42,220 bases of DNA from Shewanella sp. TC10 (GTDB lineage: Bacteria; Pseudomonadota; Gammaproteobacteria; Enterobacterales; Shewanellaceae): the NCBI RefSeq assembly GCF_009663145.1, contig NZ_VKHR01000048.1, forward strand, positions 1 through 42,220, given 5' to 3'. Shown piece by piece: positions 1 to 8,144 of the stretch; positions within the stretch are counted from its first letter, which is position 1, and every line of letters begins with the position of its first letter. A model generated the notes under the pieces. The model was not told the origin of the DNA. It searched no databases and saw only the letters and a program-made list of their open reading frames with translations. The translations under genes were made by a program, and so were the position numbers.

Positions 1-33
1 ACTTAGGCTAATTAAACAAATCAGGGATTTTAT

Positions 34-585
34 ATGTTTAGCTCAATTCGTTCTTATCAAGGAATTCACCCACAATTAGCTGATAATGTTTATGTAGATA
101 GTGCAGCGGTAATTGTTGGTGACATCGCTTTAGATCATGATGCCAGCATTTGGCCAATGGTAGCTGCACGCGGTGACGTTAATATCATCCGCATAGGAAA
201 GCGTAGTAATGTTCAAGATGGTTCAGTCCTTCATGTCACTCGTAAATCTCCAGCGAATCCTGAAGGTAATCCTTTAATCATTGGAGATGATGTGACAATC
301 GGCCATAAAGCAATGCTTCATGGTTGCACTGTGGGAAATCGTATTCTTGTTGGAATGGGCGCTATCATTTTAGATGGTGCCATCATTGAAGATGATGTGA
401 TTCTGGGAGCGGGTTCGCTTGTGCCACCAGGTAAAGTATTACAAAGTGGCTTTTTATATGTTGGTAGTCCTTGTAAGCAAGTGCGCCCATTAACTGAAAA
501 AGAATTAGCGTTCTTGCCACAATCAGCTGATAACTATGTCAGATTGAAAAATGAGTATTTAGTAGACCTACAGCAATCTAGCTAA
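34..585 (+). CDS. yrdA: Gamma-carbonic-anhydrase-like hexapeptide-repeat protein (YrdA family)
   Basis: The 183-residue protein is a left-handed beta-helix protein of the gamma carbonic anhydrase / YrdA-CaiE family. Hexapeptide-type repeats run from about residue 17 to 150. The three metal-binding histidines expected for the family are visible at H67, H91 and H96 (contexts SVLHVT and IGHKAMLHGC). The family forms trimers with zinc or iron between subunits; many YrdA members show little or no carbonic anhydrase activity, so the reaction is uncertain. The start is supported by an AGGGA ribosome-binding site shortly upstream. It faces the leftward DUF1488-aroE genes, and E. coli also has yrdA, yrdB and aroE side by side. 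No signal peptide is seen, so it is probably cytoplasmic. Confidence 0.92.
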   Translation: MFSSIRSYQGIHPQLADNVYVDSAAVIVGDIALDHDASIWPMVAARGDVNIIRIGKRSNVQDGSVLHVTRKSPANPEGNPLIIGDDVTIGHKAMLHGCTVGNRILVGMGAIILDGAIIEDDVILGAGSLVPPGKVLQSGFLYVGSPCKQVRPLTEKELAFLPQSADNYVRLKNEYLVDLQQSS

Positions 586-594
586 ATTACATCA

Positions 595-855
595 TCAAAC
601 GTGAATAAACCCGTGCTCATCGAAAGATTCTGATTCGATGAGCGCTTCCGCTATATCTTCTATATCAAATCTTACTTGCTCAAACGCTGCTAACGCTTCT
701 TTTTCATTTTGAATAGTTAATGATGCCAGCTTTTCTAACCTTGAAGTGTCAATCAAGCATGTCACATTCATGCCTTGGACTTGAGCTATCAAGGAAAGTT
801 TTTTTGTAGCTTCATCCCACTCAATAATATCTGTAAAAATAATACTCTGATTCAT
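595..855 (-). CDS. DUF1488 family protein (YrdB-like)
   Basis: A small acidic protein of 86 residues that resembles the DUF1488 / YrdB family, for which I know no established function. It has no signal peptide, membrane segment or cysteine cluster; its single cysteine is near residue 34. It ends with the acidic stretch DIAEALIESESFDEHGF. It lies 12 bp downstream of aroE on the same strand and is probably co-transcribed with it, as yrdB is with aroE in E. coli. Its stop is only 9 bp from the stop of the convergent carbonic-anhydrase-like gene, so the two transcripts meet here. Confidence 0.8.
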   Translation of the reverse strand: MNQSIIFTDIIEWDEATKKLSLIAQVQGMNVTCLIDTSRLEKLASLTIQNEKEALAAFEQVRFDIEDIAEALIESESFDEHGFIHV

Positions 856-867
856 TTAGACTAACCC

Positions 868-1683
868 TTATGACAATTGCGAACGCAATACTTGGTGCAC
901 GGCGGTTGTTGACGGCATCACACCACGCCAAATATTGAAGCTCTGGGCAGCTTGACCCACTAACATTCCTAATCCATCAACCACTTCACTCGCCCCTTGT
1001 GATAATGCCCATTGATTAAATAGTGTGACTTCTGCGCCGTAGGACATGTCATAACATTGGGTATGAGTTGAAATGATACTTTCAGGTAAACTTATTAATT
1101 CGCCAGCTAAACCTGCAGAGGTTGAATTGATTACAAGGTCAAATGAGCTAGTTAGTTCATCTATTGGTGTTGCGATAACATCGCCGAATTCAGTAAAGAG
1201 TTCTGCAAGGTGTTGCGCTTTACTAAAGGTACGATTACAAACTGTTAGTTTTACGCCAGCCTGCAATAAAGGTTTAATGCAACCTCTTGCTGCACCACCA
1301 GCACCGATAAGAAGTAGATGCTTACCAGAAATATCACCAAAGTGCTGAATAACATCAGTAACTAAGCCTATGCCATCAGTATTATCTCCACGGATGCGGC
1401 CATCTGGTAAATATATTAGGGTGTTAACCGCACCAGCCAATTTAGCTAATTCACTTAGTTCATCGCACGCAGCAAAGGCTTGCTCTTTAAAAGGGGCGGT
1501 AACATTTGCCCCTTTACCGCCACCAGCAAAAAACGCCATTAATGATTGAGAGAATTGATCAACAGGTGCAAGAATCGCTTGATAGCTCATCACTTGCTGA
1601 GTTTGTTTAGCAAACTCGGTATGGATGTATGGCGATTTACTCTGTGCGATTGGATTGCCAAATACAGCATACTTATCGGTCAT
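868..1683 (-). CDS. aroE: Shikimate dehydrogenase (NADP+)
   Basis: AroE reduces 3-dehydroshikimate to shikimate with NADPH in the cytoplasm, a step towards chorismate and the aromatic amino acids. The substrate-binding motif GNPIAQSKSP is at residues 9-18. The catalytic lysine region NVTAPFKEQA is near residue 65, NTDGIGL near 100, and the NADP-binding glycine motif GAGGAARG with NRT follows around 125-150. An ATG six codons further upstream is possible. I prefer the start at 1683 because it gives the family N-terminus (MTDKYAVFGNP) and has an AGAGAGAA ribosome-binding sequence at good spacing. The product is 271 residues, the usual AroE length. It is probably the first gene of a unit with the DUF1488 gene. 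Confidence 0.96.
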   Translation of the reverse strand: MTDKYAVFGNPIAQSKSPYIHTEFAKQTQQVMSYQAILAPVDQFSQSLMAFFAGGGKGANVTAPFKEQAFAACDELSELAKLAGAVNTLIYLPDGRIRGDNTDGIGLVTDVIQHFGDISGKHLLLIGAGGAARGCIKPLLQAGVKLTVCNRTFSKAQHLAELFTEFGDVIATPIDELTSSFDLVINSTSAGLAGELISLPESIISTHTQCYDMSYGAEVTLFNQWALSQGASEVVDGLGMLVGQAAQSFNIWRGVMPSTTAVHQVLRSQLS

Positions 1684-1728
1684 CAATATTCTCTCTTTCA
1701 TTTATAGCTTGGGTTAACTCATGCTCTC

Positions 1729-2982
1729 CTATTTATTGGTATAGGCCTGAGGCATTGAGGATTTAGTCATATAACGATCGCGCAATTCATCTTGGCGGCT
1801 TTGAGTGCTTTGCTCTTCACCACCAATCCACATTTTTTCAATATGGCTACTGTATTCGAACGGGTCACCGCTCCAAAGTACAATATCTGCTGGCATGCCA
1901 ACTGCTATACGCCCTGCGTTAAGGTTAAAAGTATCAGCAACATTACTGGTAATCGCGGCCATGGCATCATCGTAAGTCATACCGTTGGCTACCGCATTGC
2001 CTGCACTATAACGTAATGCGTAGTTACCATGTGCATCGCCAGGTGTAGCTAACACGACTTTGACGCCAGCTTTACTTAATTTACCTGCGTTATCCAGAGA
2101 ATTATGCAAAGAATCAAAACTTTCAGGAAGACTTCGCATCGCATCCATAACAACGGTAATATTTGCCTGCGCTAATTCATCAGCCAAAGTGACTGCATCA
2201 GCAGCCTCAAGCAACACTAAATCGAGTTTAAAGCGTTGTTTGAGTTTAATCAGTTGCATAATATCGCTACCGCGATCTGCATAGGCTATGAGTGGCTTAT
2301 CACCTTTGAGCACAGCATTGATGATGAGTTCTTCTTTTGTTGGCTCTTTTGCATCGTCTTTGTCCGAGGTTTTACTTTCGGCTTTGGCGAGTGCCTTTTC
2401 CCGCTCCTCTAACTTATTAATTAAGTTTTGCATTCCGATAATACGCGAACCATCATGCTTAGCACCAAGCGAGACAAACAATGCTTGCTCTGTAGCAACA
2501 ACGCTGTCCCAATCACCAGTAAGCGTGACTTCTATTGTCTGACCTGAAAATATTGTTTCGCCACCACCTGGCGCTACGACATTACGGGTAATGCCACCTT
2601 TTCTAGCAAATGGAATAGCGACACTTTTAGGGTTAAATGCCAAACTTGGATCGAAAGTCATATCCGCGGCTTTGTCATTTGTGTCTCGAGTCATTTTTTC
2701 TTGGCCGACTTCAACTAAGCCTAGAGAATTCATCGCACCAATAAAGCCTGGAGTTAAAATACCGCCTTTAGCATCAATAATCGTATCGGCATTAACAACC
2801 TCTGGATTCAGCTGAATGATTTTTCCATCTTCAATGATGACTGAGGCGTTAGTTAATACCCCTTGCTCTGTTGAGGTATATATTTTGGCATTAGTTACAG
2901 CCAATGTTTCAGCTTGCGCTAAAGAAGGTAGCAACCCAGCAAGCATTGAGATAGCAACGAGAGAGTAATTAAAATGTTTCAA
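1729..2982 (-). CDS. Secreted amidohydrolase-family protein lacking the HxH metal motif
   Basis: A 417-residue protein with a clear Sec signal peptide (MKHFNYSLVAISML..., likely cut after LAQA at residue 24). It has the beta-sandwich and C-terminal parts of the amidohydrolase superfamily, including ITSNVADTFNL and GRIAVGMPADIVLWSGDPF near the end. Where active members have the strand-1 metal ligands HxH, this one reads GFIGAMNSLG, with M84 and S86 in place of the two histidines. A lysine/glutamate-rich insert lies at about 190-220. It is 11 bp downstream of an intact paralogue and is surely co-transcribed. It may be a catalytically dead partner or scaffold in the periplasm; the substrate is unknown. 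Confidence 0.85.
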   Translation of the reverse strand: MKHFNYSLVAISMLAGLLPSLAQAETLAVTNAKIYTSTEQGVLTNASVIIEDGKIIQLNPEVVNADTIIDAKGGILTPGFIGAMNSLGLVEVGQEKMTRDTNDKAADMTFDPSLAFNPKSVAIPFARKGGITRNVVAPGGGETIFSGQTIEVTLTGDWDSVVATEQALFVSLGAKHDGSRIIGMQNLINKLEEREKALAKAESKTSDKDDAKEPTKEELIINAVLKGDKPLIAYADRGSDIMQLIKLKQRFKLDLVLLEAADAVTLADELAQANITVVMDAMRSLPESFDSLHNSLDNAGKLSKAGVKVVLATPGDAHGNYALRYSAGNAVANGMTYDDAMAAITSNVADTFNLNAGRIAVGMPADIVLWSGDPFEYSSHIEKMWIGGEEQSTQSRQDELRDRYMTKSSMPQAYTNK

Positions 2983-2993
2983 TGTCTTGCTCC

Positions 2994-4388
2994 TTATTGT
3001 TGACCTAACATAAAGTCACTTTTAGCGCGGTAAGCGTCGTCATTTCTATCAAAGACTTTAGCGCCATCGATATACACTTTGTCTGCCTGAGCATAAATGC
3101 TAAACGGGTTACTGTTCCAAATCACTACATCGGCATTTTTGCCAACTTCCAGTGAGCCCGTTTTATCAGCAATCCCCAAAGACTTAGCAGCGTTAGAAGT
3201 GATCCAACTAATGACATGTTCTTCAGTTAACTCAAAACCATTTTGATTGGCGCTATACATGATTTTGGCCGTTTCTTGGTTTAGGCGTTGTATTGTTGTG
3301 CTCGAATCAGAATGGACAACAGCGCATGAATTTTTGACCGCATCAACCATTGCAACATTTTCAACGATCATATCATTGGCTTCCATTTTAAAGCCCCACC
3401 AATCAGGCCACATTGCTGCGCAGTTACCATTTTCAGCTAACAAGTCAGCTATTTTGTAAGCTTCGATTGCGTGATGGAATGTACCTGAGTGGTAGTTAAA
3501 CTCTTTACCTAAGTCCACCATCATCGCCATTTCTTCAGCCTTGTAGCAATGGTTATGAATGAGGATTTCGCCTTCTAATACCGCTTTTAAAGTATCTTTG
3601 GTTAAATCACGATCAGGTGCTTTAGCATTTAAGCCTAAGGCATAGTCAGCTTCATATTTATCCCAAGCTCGTTTATATTCAGTTGCCTCAATAAAGGCTT
3701 GACGATAACCCGCCATGTTGCCCATTCGAGTCATAGGGGCAACTTTTTGCCCTCTACCATAAGCCCCTTTAGGGTTCTCACCACAAGCCATTTTTAGACC
3801 ATATGGCGCGTCAGGAAACTTCATTGCTTGCATGGTTGTTGACGGGGTGTTTTTTAAAGTCACACCACGGCCACCAATTAAATTGGCAGAACCGGGTAAA
3901 ATCTGGAGCGTAGTAACTCCACCCTCTCTAGCTCGATTAAACGCAGGATCTTGTGGCCAAACGCTATGTTCAGCCCAAACTTCAGCAGTATTCGGGTTTG
4001 TTACTTCATTACCATCATTATGTGCATCAGCACCCGGGCTTGGATAAACCCCTAAGTGAGAGTGAACATCAATAATGCCTGGGGTAATCCATTGACCAGT
4101 CGCATCAATAACCAGTGCATCTTTAACCAAATCAGCTGACAAGTTGGTACCAACCGCTTTAATTTTACCATCTAGCATCAATACATCTGCACTTTCTATC
4201 TTTTCACCAGTACCTGTCAGTACTGTGGCATTAGTAAGTAATGTCGTCGTGCGCGGTAATACTTGATAAGTACTCGGATAAGGATTCTTATTGATTGTTA
4301 CTTGAGGATCTTGTTGTTGGGTTTGATTGCACCCCAACAATGCAGTGGATACAGCGATCACCACCAAAGACGGCGCAAATTTGGCCAT
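2994..4388 (-). CDS. Amidohydrolase, probable lipoprotein
   Basis: A 464-residue amidohydrolase-superfamily protein related to imidazolonepropionase-like and dipeptidase-like enzymes. The N-terminus ends in a lipobox, LLGC, with the lipidated cysteine at residue 20, so the mature protein is probably membrane-anchored on the periplasmic side. The metal-site motif HSH is at residues 109-111 (GIIDVHSHLG). Further candidate ligands are H278/H280 in LIHNHC, H300, H305/H306 and D361 in HSDSS. The C-terminal GSLEVGKNADVVIWNSNPF is typical of the superfamily. It precedes the HxH-less paralogue by 11 bp. The substrate cannot be told from sequence; a peptide or cyclic amide is a reasonable guess. Confidence 0.88.
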   Translation of the reverse strand: MAKFAPSLVVIAVSTALLGCNQTQQQDPQVTINKNPYPSTYQVLPRTTTLLTNATVLTGTGEKIESADVLMLDGKIKAVGTNLSADLVKDALVIDATGQWITPGIIDVHSHLGVYPSPGADAHNDGNEVTNPNTAEVWAEHSVWPQDPAFNRAREGGVTTLQILPGSANLIGGRGVTLKNTPSTTMQAMKFPDAPYGLKMACGENPKGAYGRGQKVAPMTRMGNMAGYRQAFIEATEYKRAWDKYEADYALGLNAKAPDRDLTKDTLKAVLEGEILIHNHCYKAEEMAMMVDLGKEFNYHSGTFHHAIEAYKIADLLAENGNCAAMWPDWWGFKMEANDMIVENVAMVDAVKNSCAVVHSDSSTTIQRLNQETAKIMYSANQNGFELTEEHVISWITSNAAKSLGIADKTGSLEVGKNADVVIWNSNPFSIYAQADKVYIDGAKVFDRNDDAYRAKSDFMLGQQ

Positions 4389-4524
4389 TACCTATACTCC
4401 CTTTTATTATTATTGATGTTTCTTTGTTAATTTAACCAAGTTATCAGCTTAAATACAGCTAAGCATTCAATTGATTTGTAGCAATACATTAACAAACTCA
4501 ATAATCCAATACACTGCCGCTCTA

Positions 4525-4577
4525 TTACCCGTCATCAAAAATATCGTTATAATCTCGCTAGATTTCTAATAAGCGAG
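4525..4577 (+). promoter_or_regulatory. Candidate sigma-70 promoter and leader hairpin of the globin gene
   Basis: A perfect TATAAT at 4548-4553 sits 17 bp after a weak -35 (TTACCC, 4525-4530), about 36 bp before the globin start. Directly downstream, CTCGCT (4554-4559) and AGCGAG (4572-4577) form a short stem in the untranslated leader. Confidence 0.5.
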
Positions 4578-4588
4578 TGCTGTAATAA

Positions 4589-5038
4589 ATGAAGTGGTTA
4601 AGAAAATTATTTGCTATCAAGGAAACTGACAATACAAACTATGATGACCGTGATGAAACTCAGTCAAATGCCTATGAATTAATTGGTGGTGAGAAAACTA
4701 TCCGTTTATTGGCAAAAGAATTTTATAAACAGATGCAAAAACGTAAAGATACTGTGCCTTTACTCGCCATTCACCGCTCGCCTATTGGAGATTCCGAACA
4801 GAAATTGTTTGAGTTTTTAAGTGGCTGGTTAGGTGGTCCACAACTATATCAACAAAAGTATGGTCACCCAGCGCTTCGAGCAAGACATATGCCGTTTGCG
4901 ATTGATCAATCAATGGTCGATCAGTGGCTCACTTGCATGGAGCAAGCCATCATCAAAGTAATAAAAAAGCCTGAACATCAACGAGTGATTTTTCAGGCCA
5001 TATCAACACTTGCCAACAACATGCGCAATAAAGACTAG
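4589..5038 (+). CDS. Group II (O-type) truncated haemoglobin
   Basis: A 149-residue protein with a truncated-globin core from about residue 28 (YELIGGEKTIRLLAKEFYKQM) to 140. The proximal haem histidine is H100 in LRARHMPFAI, the family signature. Y46 fits the B10 tyrosine and W113 the G8 tryptophan typical of group II. About 27 charged residues precede the globin fold. Such proteins bind oxygen and may detoxify NO or peroxide or serve respiration. The globin lies tail-to-tail with hemF, a haem-synthesis gene, which suits a haem protein but proves nothing. Its stop codon lies inside the left edge of the hemF-derived repeat array that follows. Confidence 0.9.
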   Translation: MKWLRKLFAIKETDNTNYDDRDETQSNAYELIGGEKTIRLLAKEFYKQMQKRKDTVPLLAIHRSPIGDSEQKLFEFLSGWLGGPQLYQQKYGHPALRARHMPFAIDQSMVDQWLTCMEQAIIKVIKKPEHQRVIFQAISTLANNMRNKD

Positions 5039-5199
5039 TTATTTAACTGTAACCAATCTTGTGGTTTAAGGTAGCGCTCGTATAATTCAGATTCTTGAGA
5101 ATCTTGTTCTCGCGTAAAGGCGTAAAACCATATTCCCAGCGTACAAATGATGATGGCATCGACACCATTTACTTATTACAGCTATTGTTAATCCCCTAC
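5030..5199 (-). repeat. Degenerate hemF 3'-end copy A
   Basis: The first of two tandem units of about 170 bp between the globin and hemF. It starts with AAAGACTAG, which includes the globin stop codon, and then matches the last 115 or so bases of hemF (compare 5051 on with 5392 on). It ends in about 35 bp that hemF does not have. It shares with copy B an 8-bp insertion and the same tail. By hand alignment it is about 90% identical to copy B. I regard it as non-coding remnant. Confidence 0.88.
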
Positions 5200-5370
5200 A
5201 AAGACTAGCTCTCTAGCTGTAACCAATCTTGTGGTTTAAGGTAACGCTCGTATAATTCTGCCTCTTGAGAATCTTGTTCTCGCGTAAAGGCGTAAAACCC
5301 TATTCCCAGCGTACCAATGATGATGGCATAGACATCATTTACTTAGTACAGCTATTGTTTAATCCCCTAC
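5200..5370 (-). repeat. Degenerate hemF 3'-end copy B
   Basis: The second tandem unit. Its first 77 or so bases match the true hemF end (5371 on) with a single mismatch. It then carries an 8-bp insertion at about 5275-5290, which shifts the hemF frame, and an in-frame TAG at 5300-5302 where hemF has a TAT tyrosine codon. After the hemF homology comes the same 35-bp tail as in copy A. The two copies account for the whole 337-bp gap between the globin and hemF; I see no other gene in it. Confidence 0.88.
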
Positions 5371-5375
5371 AAAGA

Positions 5376-6296
5376 CTAGCTCTCTAGCTGTAACCAATCT
5401 TGTGGTTTAAGGTAGCGCTCGTATAATTCTGCCTCTTGAGAATCTTCTTCGGGCGTAAAACCATATTCCCAGCGTACCAAAGGTGGCATCGACATCAAGA
5501 TAGATTCGGTGCGCCCTCCGGTTTGTAGACCGAACAAAGTGCCTCGGTCATAAACCAGATTAAACTCAACATAACGGCCACGACGGTATAACTGGAACTG
5601 ACGTTCATCATCGTTGTATTCGAGATCTTTATTACGCTCAACAATTGGCGAATATGCAGTTAGGAAACCACTTCCCACAGCTTTCATAAAGTCGAAACTT
5701 TTCTCAAAACCATGCTCATTGAGATCATCAAAGAACAAGCCACCAACACCACGAGTTTCATTTCGATGTGGCAGGAAGAAGTATTCATCGCACCACTTTT
5801 TATATTTCGGGTAAACATCTTCACCGAACGGCGCACAAATGTCTGCTGCAGTTTGGTGCCAAGATATAACATCTTCTTCAAAAGGGTAATAAGGCGTTAA
5901 ATCAAAGCCACCACCAAACCACCAAACAGGATCGGCTCCCTCTTTACGAGCAATAAAAAATCGAACGTTTGCATGGGTTGTCGGGATAAATGGGTTTTTA
6001 GGGTGAATGACTAACGACACTCCCATTGCTTCAAAACTACGTCCAGCCAACTCAGGTCTATGAGCTGTCGCAGATGCCGGCATAGCAGCTCCCATTACAT
6101 GGGAAAAATTCACACCGGCTTGCTCAAATACTTGGCCATTGGTTAATACACGACTGGTACCACCGCCACCTTCAGCACGCTCCCATGATTCAGCTTGAAA
6201 TTTCGCTTTTTCATCCAAAGCCTCTAAACCTTCACAAATGCTCGCTTGAAGAGATAACAGGTATTGCTTTACCACTGTGGCATCTGGTATTGCCAT
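5376..6296 (-). CDS. hemF: Oxygen-dependent coproporphyrinogen III oxidase
   Basis: HemF converts coproporphyrinogen III to protoporphyrinogen IX using O2, a late step of haem synthesis in the cytoplasm. The family blocks GGGGTSRVL, HPKNPFIPTTHANVRFF and WWFGGGFDLTPYYP are all present, as is the C-terminal GGRTESILMSMPP. An ATG 16 codons upstream lies inside tsaC. I place the start at 6296 because MAIPDATVVKQYLLSLQ is the family N-terminus and AAGGAA stands at proper spacing; the product is then 306 residues. It follows tsaC by 10 bp and belongs to the leftward yrdD-tsaC-hemF unit. Its last 115 or so bases are repeated twice downstream. Confidence 0.97.
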   Translation of the reverse strand: MAIPDATVVKQYLLSLQASICEGLEALDEKAKFQAESWERAEGGGGTSRVLTNGQVFEQAGVNFSHVMGAAMPASATAHRPELAGRSFEAMGVSLVIHPKNPFIPTTHANVRFFIARKEGADPVWWFGGGFDLTPYYPFEEDVISWHQTAADICAPFGEDVYPKYKKWCDEYFFLPHRNETRGVGGLFFDDLNEHGFEKSFDFMKAVGSGFLTAYSPIVERNKDLEYNDDERQFQLYRRGRYVEFNLVYDRGTLFGLQTGGRTESILMSMPPLVRWEYGFTPEEDSQEAELYERYLKPQDWLQLES

Positions 6297-6306
6297 ATCA
6301 AATTCC

Positions 6307-6873
6307 TTATTGTCCATTGCGTAGTATGTTGCCACTACGGGCATCGATAATTGTTGAAGGTTGACGTTGTGAGCCTAACTCACCAAGTACGAGTGCACTC
6401 ACATCTTCAGGAAAAGACTGCTCGATTTCAGTTGCTGACATTGCAGGCTCTTGACCTGCTAGGTTGGCACTGCTCGAAACTAAGGGCTTATTGACGCTAT
6501 CACATAATGCTCTGACAACCGGATGCGCTGACACACGCACAGCTATCGAATCAAACTCACCACATAGCAGTTTACTGACCCCTGTTTTGATTGGCATAAC
6601 AAAGGTAAACGGGCCAGGCCATTTGCTAAAAGCAAAAGCTAACTGTTCTTGAGTTAATTGGGATTCGTCAATATAGGGCTTAAGCTGTTGGTAATCACTG
6701 GCGACTAAGATAAGCCCTTTTTGCCAAGGTCTTTGTTTTATATCCAATAACTTTTGAATAGCGATAAGGTTATCAGGGTCGCATCCTAGGCCGTAAACAG
6801 CCTCTGTTGGATAAGCAATAACCCCTCCATCAACAAACACCTTATTAACTTCAGATGGTTGCAATCGCTGCAT
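6307..6873 (-). CDS. tsaC: Threonylcarbamoyl-AMP synthase
   Basis: TsaC (YrdC, Sua5/YciO/YrdC fold) makes threonylcarbamoyl-AMP from threonine, bicarbonate and ATP, the first step of the t6A37 modification of tRNAs that read ANN codons. The 188-residue length matches the short TsaC form without the Sua5 domain. The motifs GGVIAYPTEAVYGLGCDP at about 16-34, KQRPWQKGLILVAS and VSSSANLAGQEPA are characteristic. It is placed between yrdD and hemF, as tsaC follows yrdD in E. coli. The 93 bp upstream of its start show no strong terminator. Confidence 0.95.
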   Translation of the reverse strand: MQRLQPSEVNKVFVDGGVIAYPTEAVYGLGCDPDNLIAIQKLLDIKQRPWQKGLILVASDYQQLKPYIDESQLTQEQLAFAFSKWPGPFTFVMPIKTGVSKLLCGEFDSIAVRVSAHPVVRALCDSVNKPLVSSSANLAGQEPAMSATEIEQSFPEDVSALVLGELGSQRQPSTIIDARSGNILRNGQ

Positions 6874-6966
6874 GAAATACCCTTTAACCTTATTAAATTA
6901 ATGGCAAATTATACAGACTATATGGATATGAACAAATACTGATATACGCTTAAGCTAATGAAAAGC

Positions 6967-7530
6967 TTATAGCGGACGTTTATATTTACAGGATTTTTGT
7001 GGGCACTCTAAGCGACTACCTGCAGCACCTTTGCGCTCAACTAAAATACCAAAACTACATTCTGGGCAGGTTTCATTATGAGGTGGATAATTGACGAGAT
7101 ATTTACACTTTGGATAAGTATTACACGCAAAAAAAGTTTTACCGTATCGGCTAGTACGAGACTCTAATTGACCTTTTTTACAATGCGGACAATTTATCAC
7201 TTCAGCTTCGGCGTCATGATCATGCTTCTCGATATGTTTACATTCAGGATAATGAGTGCAGCCGATAAATATACCGAAACGCCCTGACTTAACCGCCAGT
7301 TCATTACCACATTCGGGACATTCAGAGCCTTCAATGACTTGAGTTTCAATTGACTCATGTTGTACTAATGGTCGAGTGAAATCACAGGTGGGGTAATTAT
7401 TACACCCGACAAAGCCACCATGTTTACTATTTTTAACCGAGAGTTCGCAACCACACTTAGGGCAGAGTTCAAACTCTTTTTCTAAAGCATGTTCGTGCAC
7501 GGTAAATAGCTGCTGATCGATTTTAGACAT
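6967..7530 (-). CDS. yrdD: Topoisomerase-type C4 zinc-finger protein (YrdD family)
   Basis: A 187-residue protein made almost wholly of four zinc ribbons of the kind found at the C-terminus of DNA topoisomerase I, with no topoisomerase catalytic domain. The paired CPxC...C motifs begin at CPKCGCELSV, CPECGNELAV, CPHCKKGQLE and CPECSFGILV; each closes with a second cysteine pair such as CNNYPTC or CTHYPEC. A role in nucleic-acid binding is likely but its target is unknown. It heads the leftward yrdD-tsaC-hemF group and lies downstream of the smg terminator at 7615-7639, so it should have its own promoter. Confidence 0.9.
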   Translation of the reverse strand: MSKIDQQLFTVHEHALEKEFELCPKCGCELSVKNSKHGGFVGCNNYPTCDFTRPLVQHESIETQVIEGSECPECGNELAVKSGRFGIFIGCTHYPECKHIEKHDHDAEAEVINCPHCKKGQLESRTSRYGKTFFACNTYPKCKYLVNYPPHNETCPECSFGILVERKGAAGSRLECPQKSCKYKRPL

Positions 7531-7614
7531 GTTGCTCTCAATTAAAATGTAAGACAGAAACTAAGCTCAGCCTTTCATATGCTGTAAAGAATATAGTAGC
7601 AAAAATGAAGATCA

Positions 7615-7639
7615 AAAAAGGAGGCCTAGCCTCCTTTTT
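7615..7639 (-). terminator. Rho-independent terminator after smg
   Basis: An 11-bp perfect stem (AAAAAGGAGGC with GCCTCCTTTTT) closes on a 3-nt loop. Read leftward it is followed by six T in a row. It lies 28 bp past the smg stop and should end the LysM-dprA-smg transcript. Confidence 0.88.
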
Positions 7640-7666
7640 AGTCACTTCATCACAAATAGTGAAACC

Positions 7667-8140
7667 TTAAGAATGTAAACGGCCATCTGGCTGTTCGAAG
7701 ATAAGGTCTTCCATCTGCTCATAAGCTGATTCGTTGCCTGGCACATTAAATAACACCATCAACACCACCCATTTTAAATCTTCCAAGATTAAGGAGGTTT
7801 CGTCTAACGCCATCACACGGTCAATGATCATTTCACGGGTTTCAACGGTCAGCACTTGGATTTGTTCTAAGAACAATATAAAGCCTCGGCTTTCAACATC
7901 CAATTTTGCCATTTCATCTTTAGTGTAAATACGAAACGACTGCTGAGCATGATTGCACAAGTAAGGCTTATCACTTTCTTGTAAATCTGCTAAACGTTCT
8001 AGCCACGATAAGGCTTTTAAAATGTCAGCTTGGTGAAAACCCGCACGGGTTAACTCTTTGGTAAGCTCATCTTCGTCAACTAATAGCTCAACTTCACTAT
8101 GGACATAGTTCTCAAAAAGATACATGAGGATATCAAACAT
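7667..8140 (-). CDS. smg: Smg protein (DUF494)
   Basis: A 157-residue acidic protein of the Smg/DUF494 family, beginning MFDILMYLFENYVHSE and containing the conserved VMALDETSLILEDLKWVVLMVLFN. Its biochemical role is not established. It sits 4 bp downstream of dprA on the same strand, the usual gammaproteobacterial order dprA-smg-yrdD, and is closed by a strong terminator. It has no signal peptide or membrane segment. Confidence 0.93.
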   Translation of the reverse strand: MFDILMYLFENYVHSEVELLVDEDELTKELTRAGFHQADILKALSWLERLADLQESDKPYLCNHAQQSFRIYTKDEMAKLDVESRGFILFLEQIQVLTVETREMIIDRVMALDETSLILEDLKWVVLMVLFNVPGNESAYEQMEDLIFEQPDGRLHS

Positions 8141-8144
8141 ATGG

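Noticed and set aside
5030..5400. Possible CRISPR-like or intergenic repeat family
   Set aside because: The unit is about 170 bp, has only two extra copies, no spacers, and is plainly derived from the hemF end.
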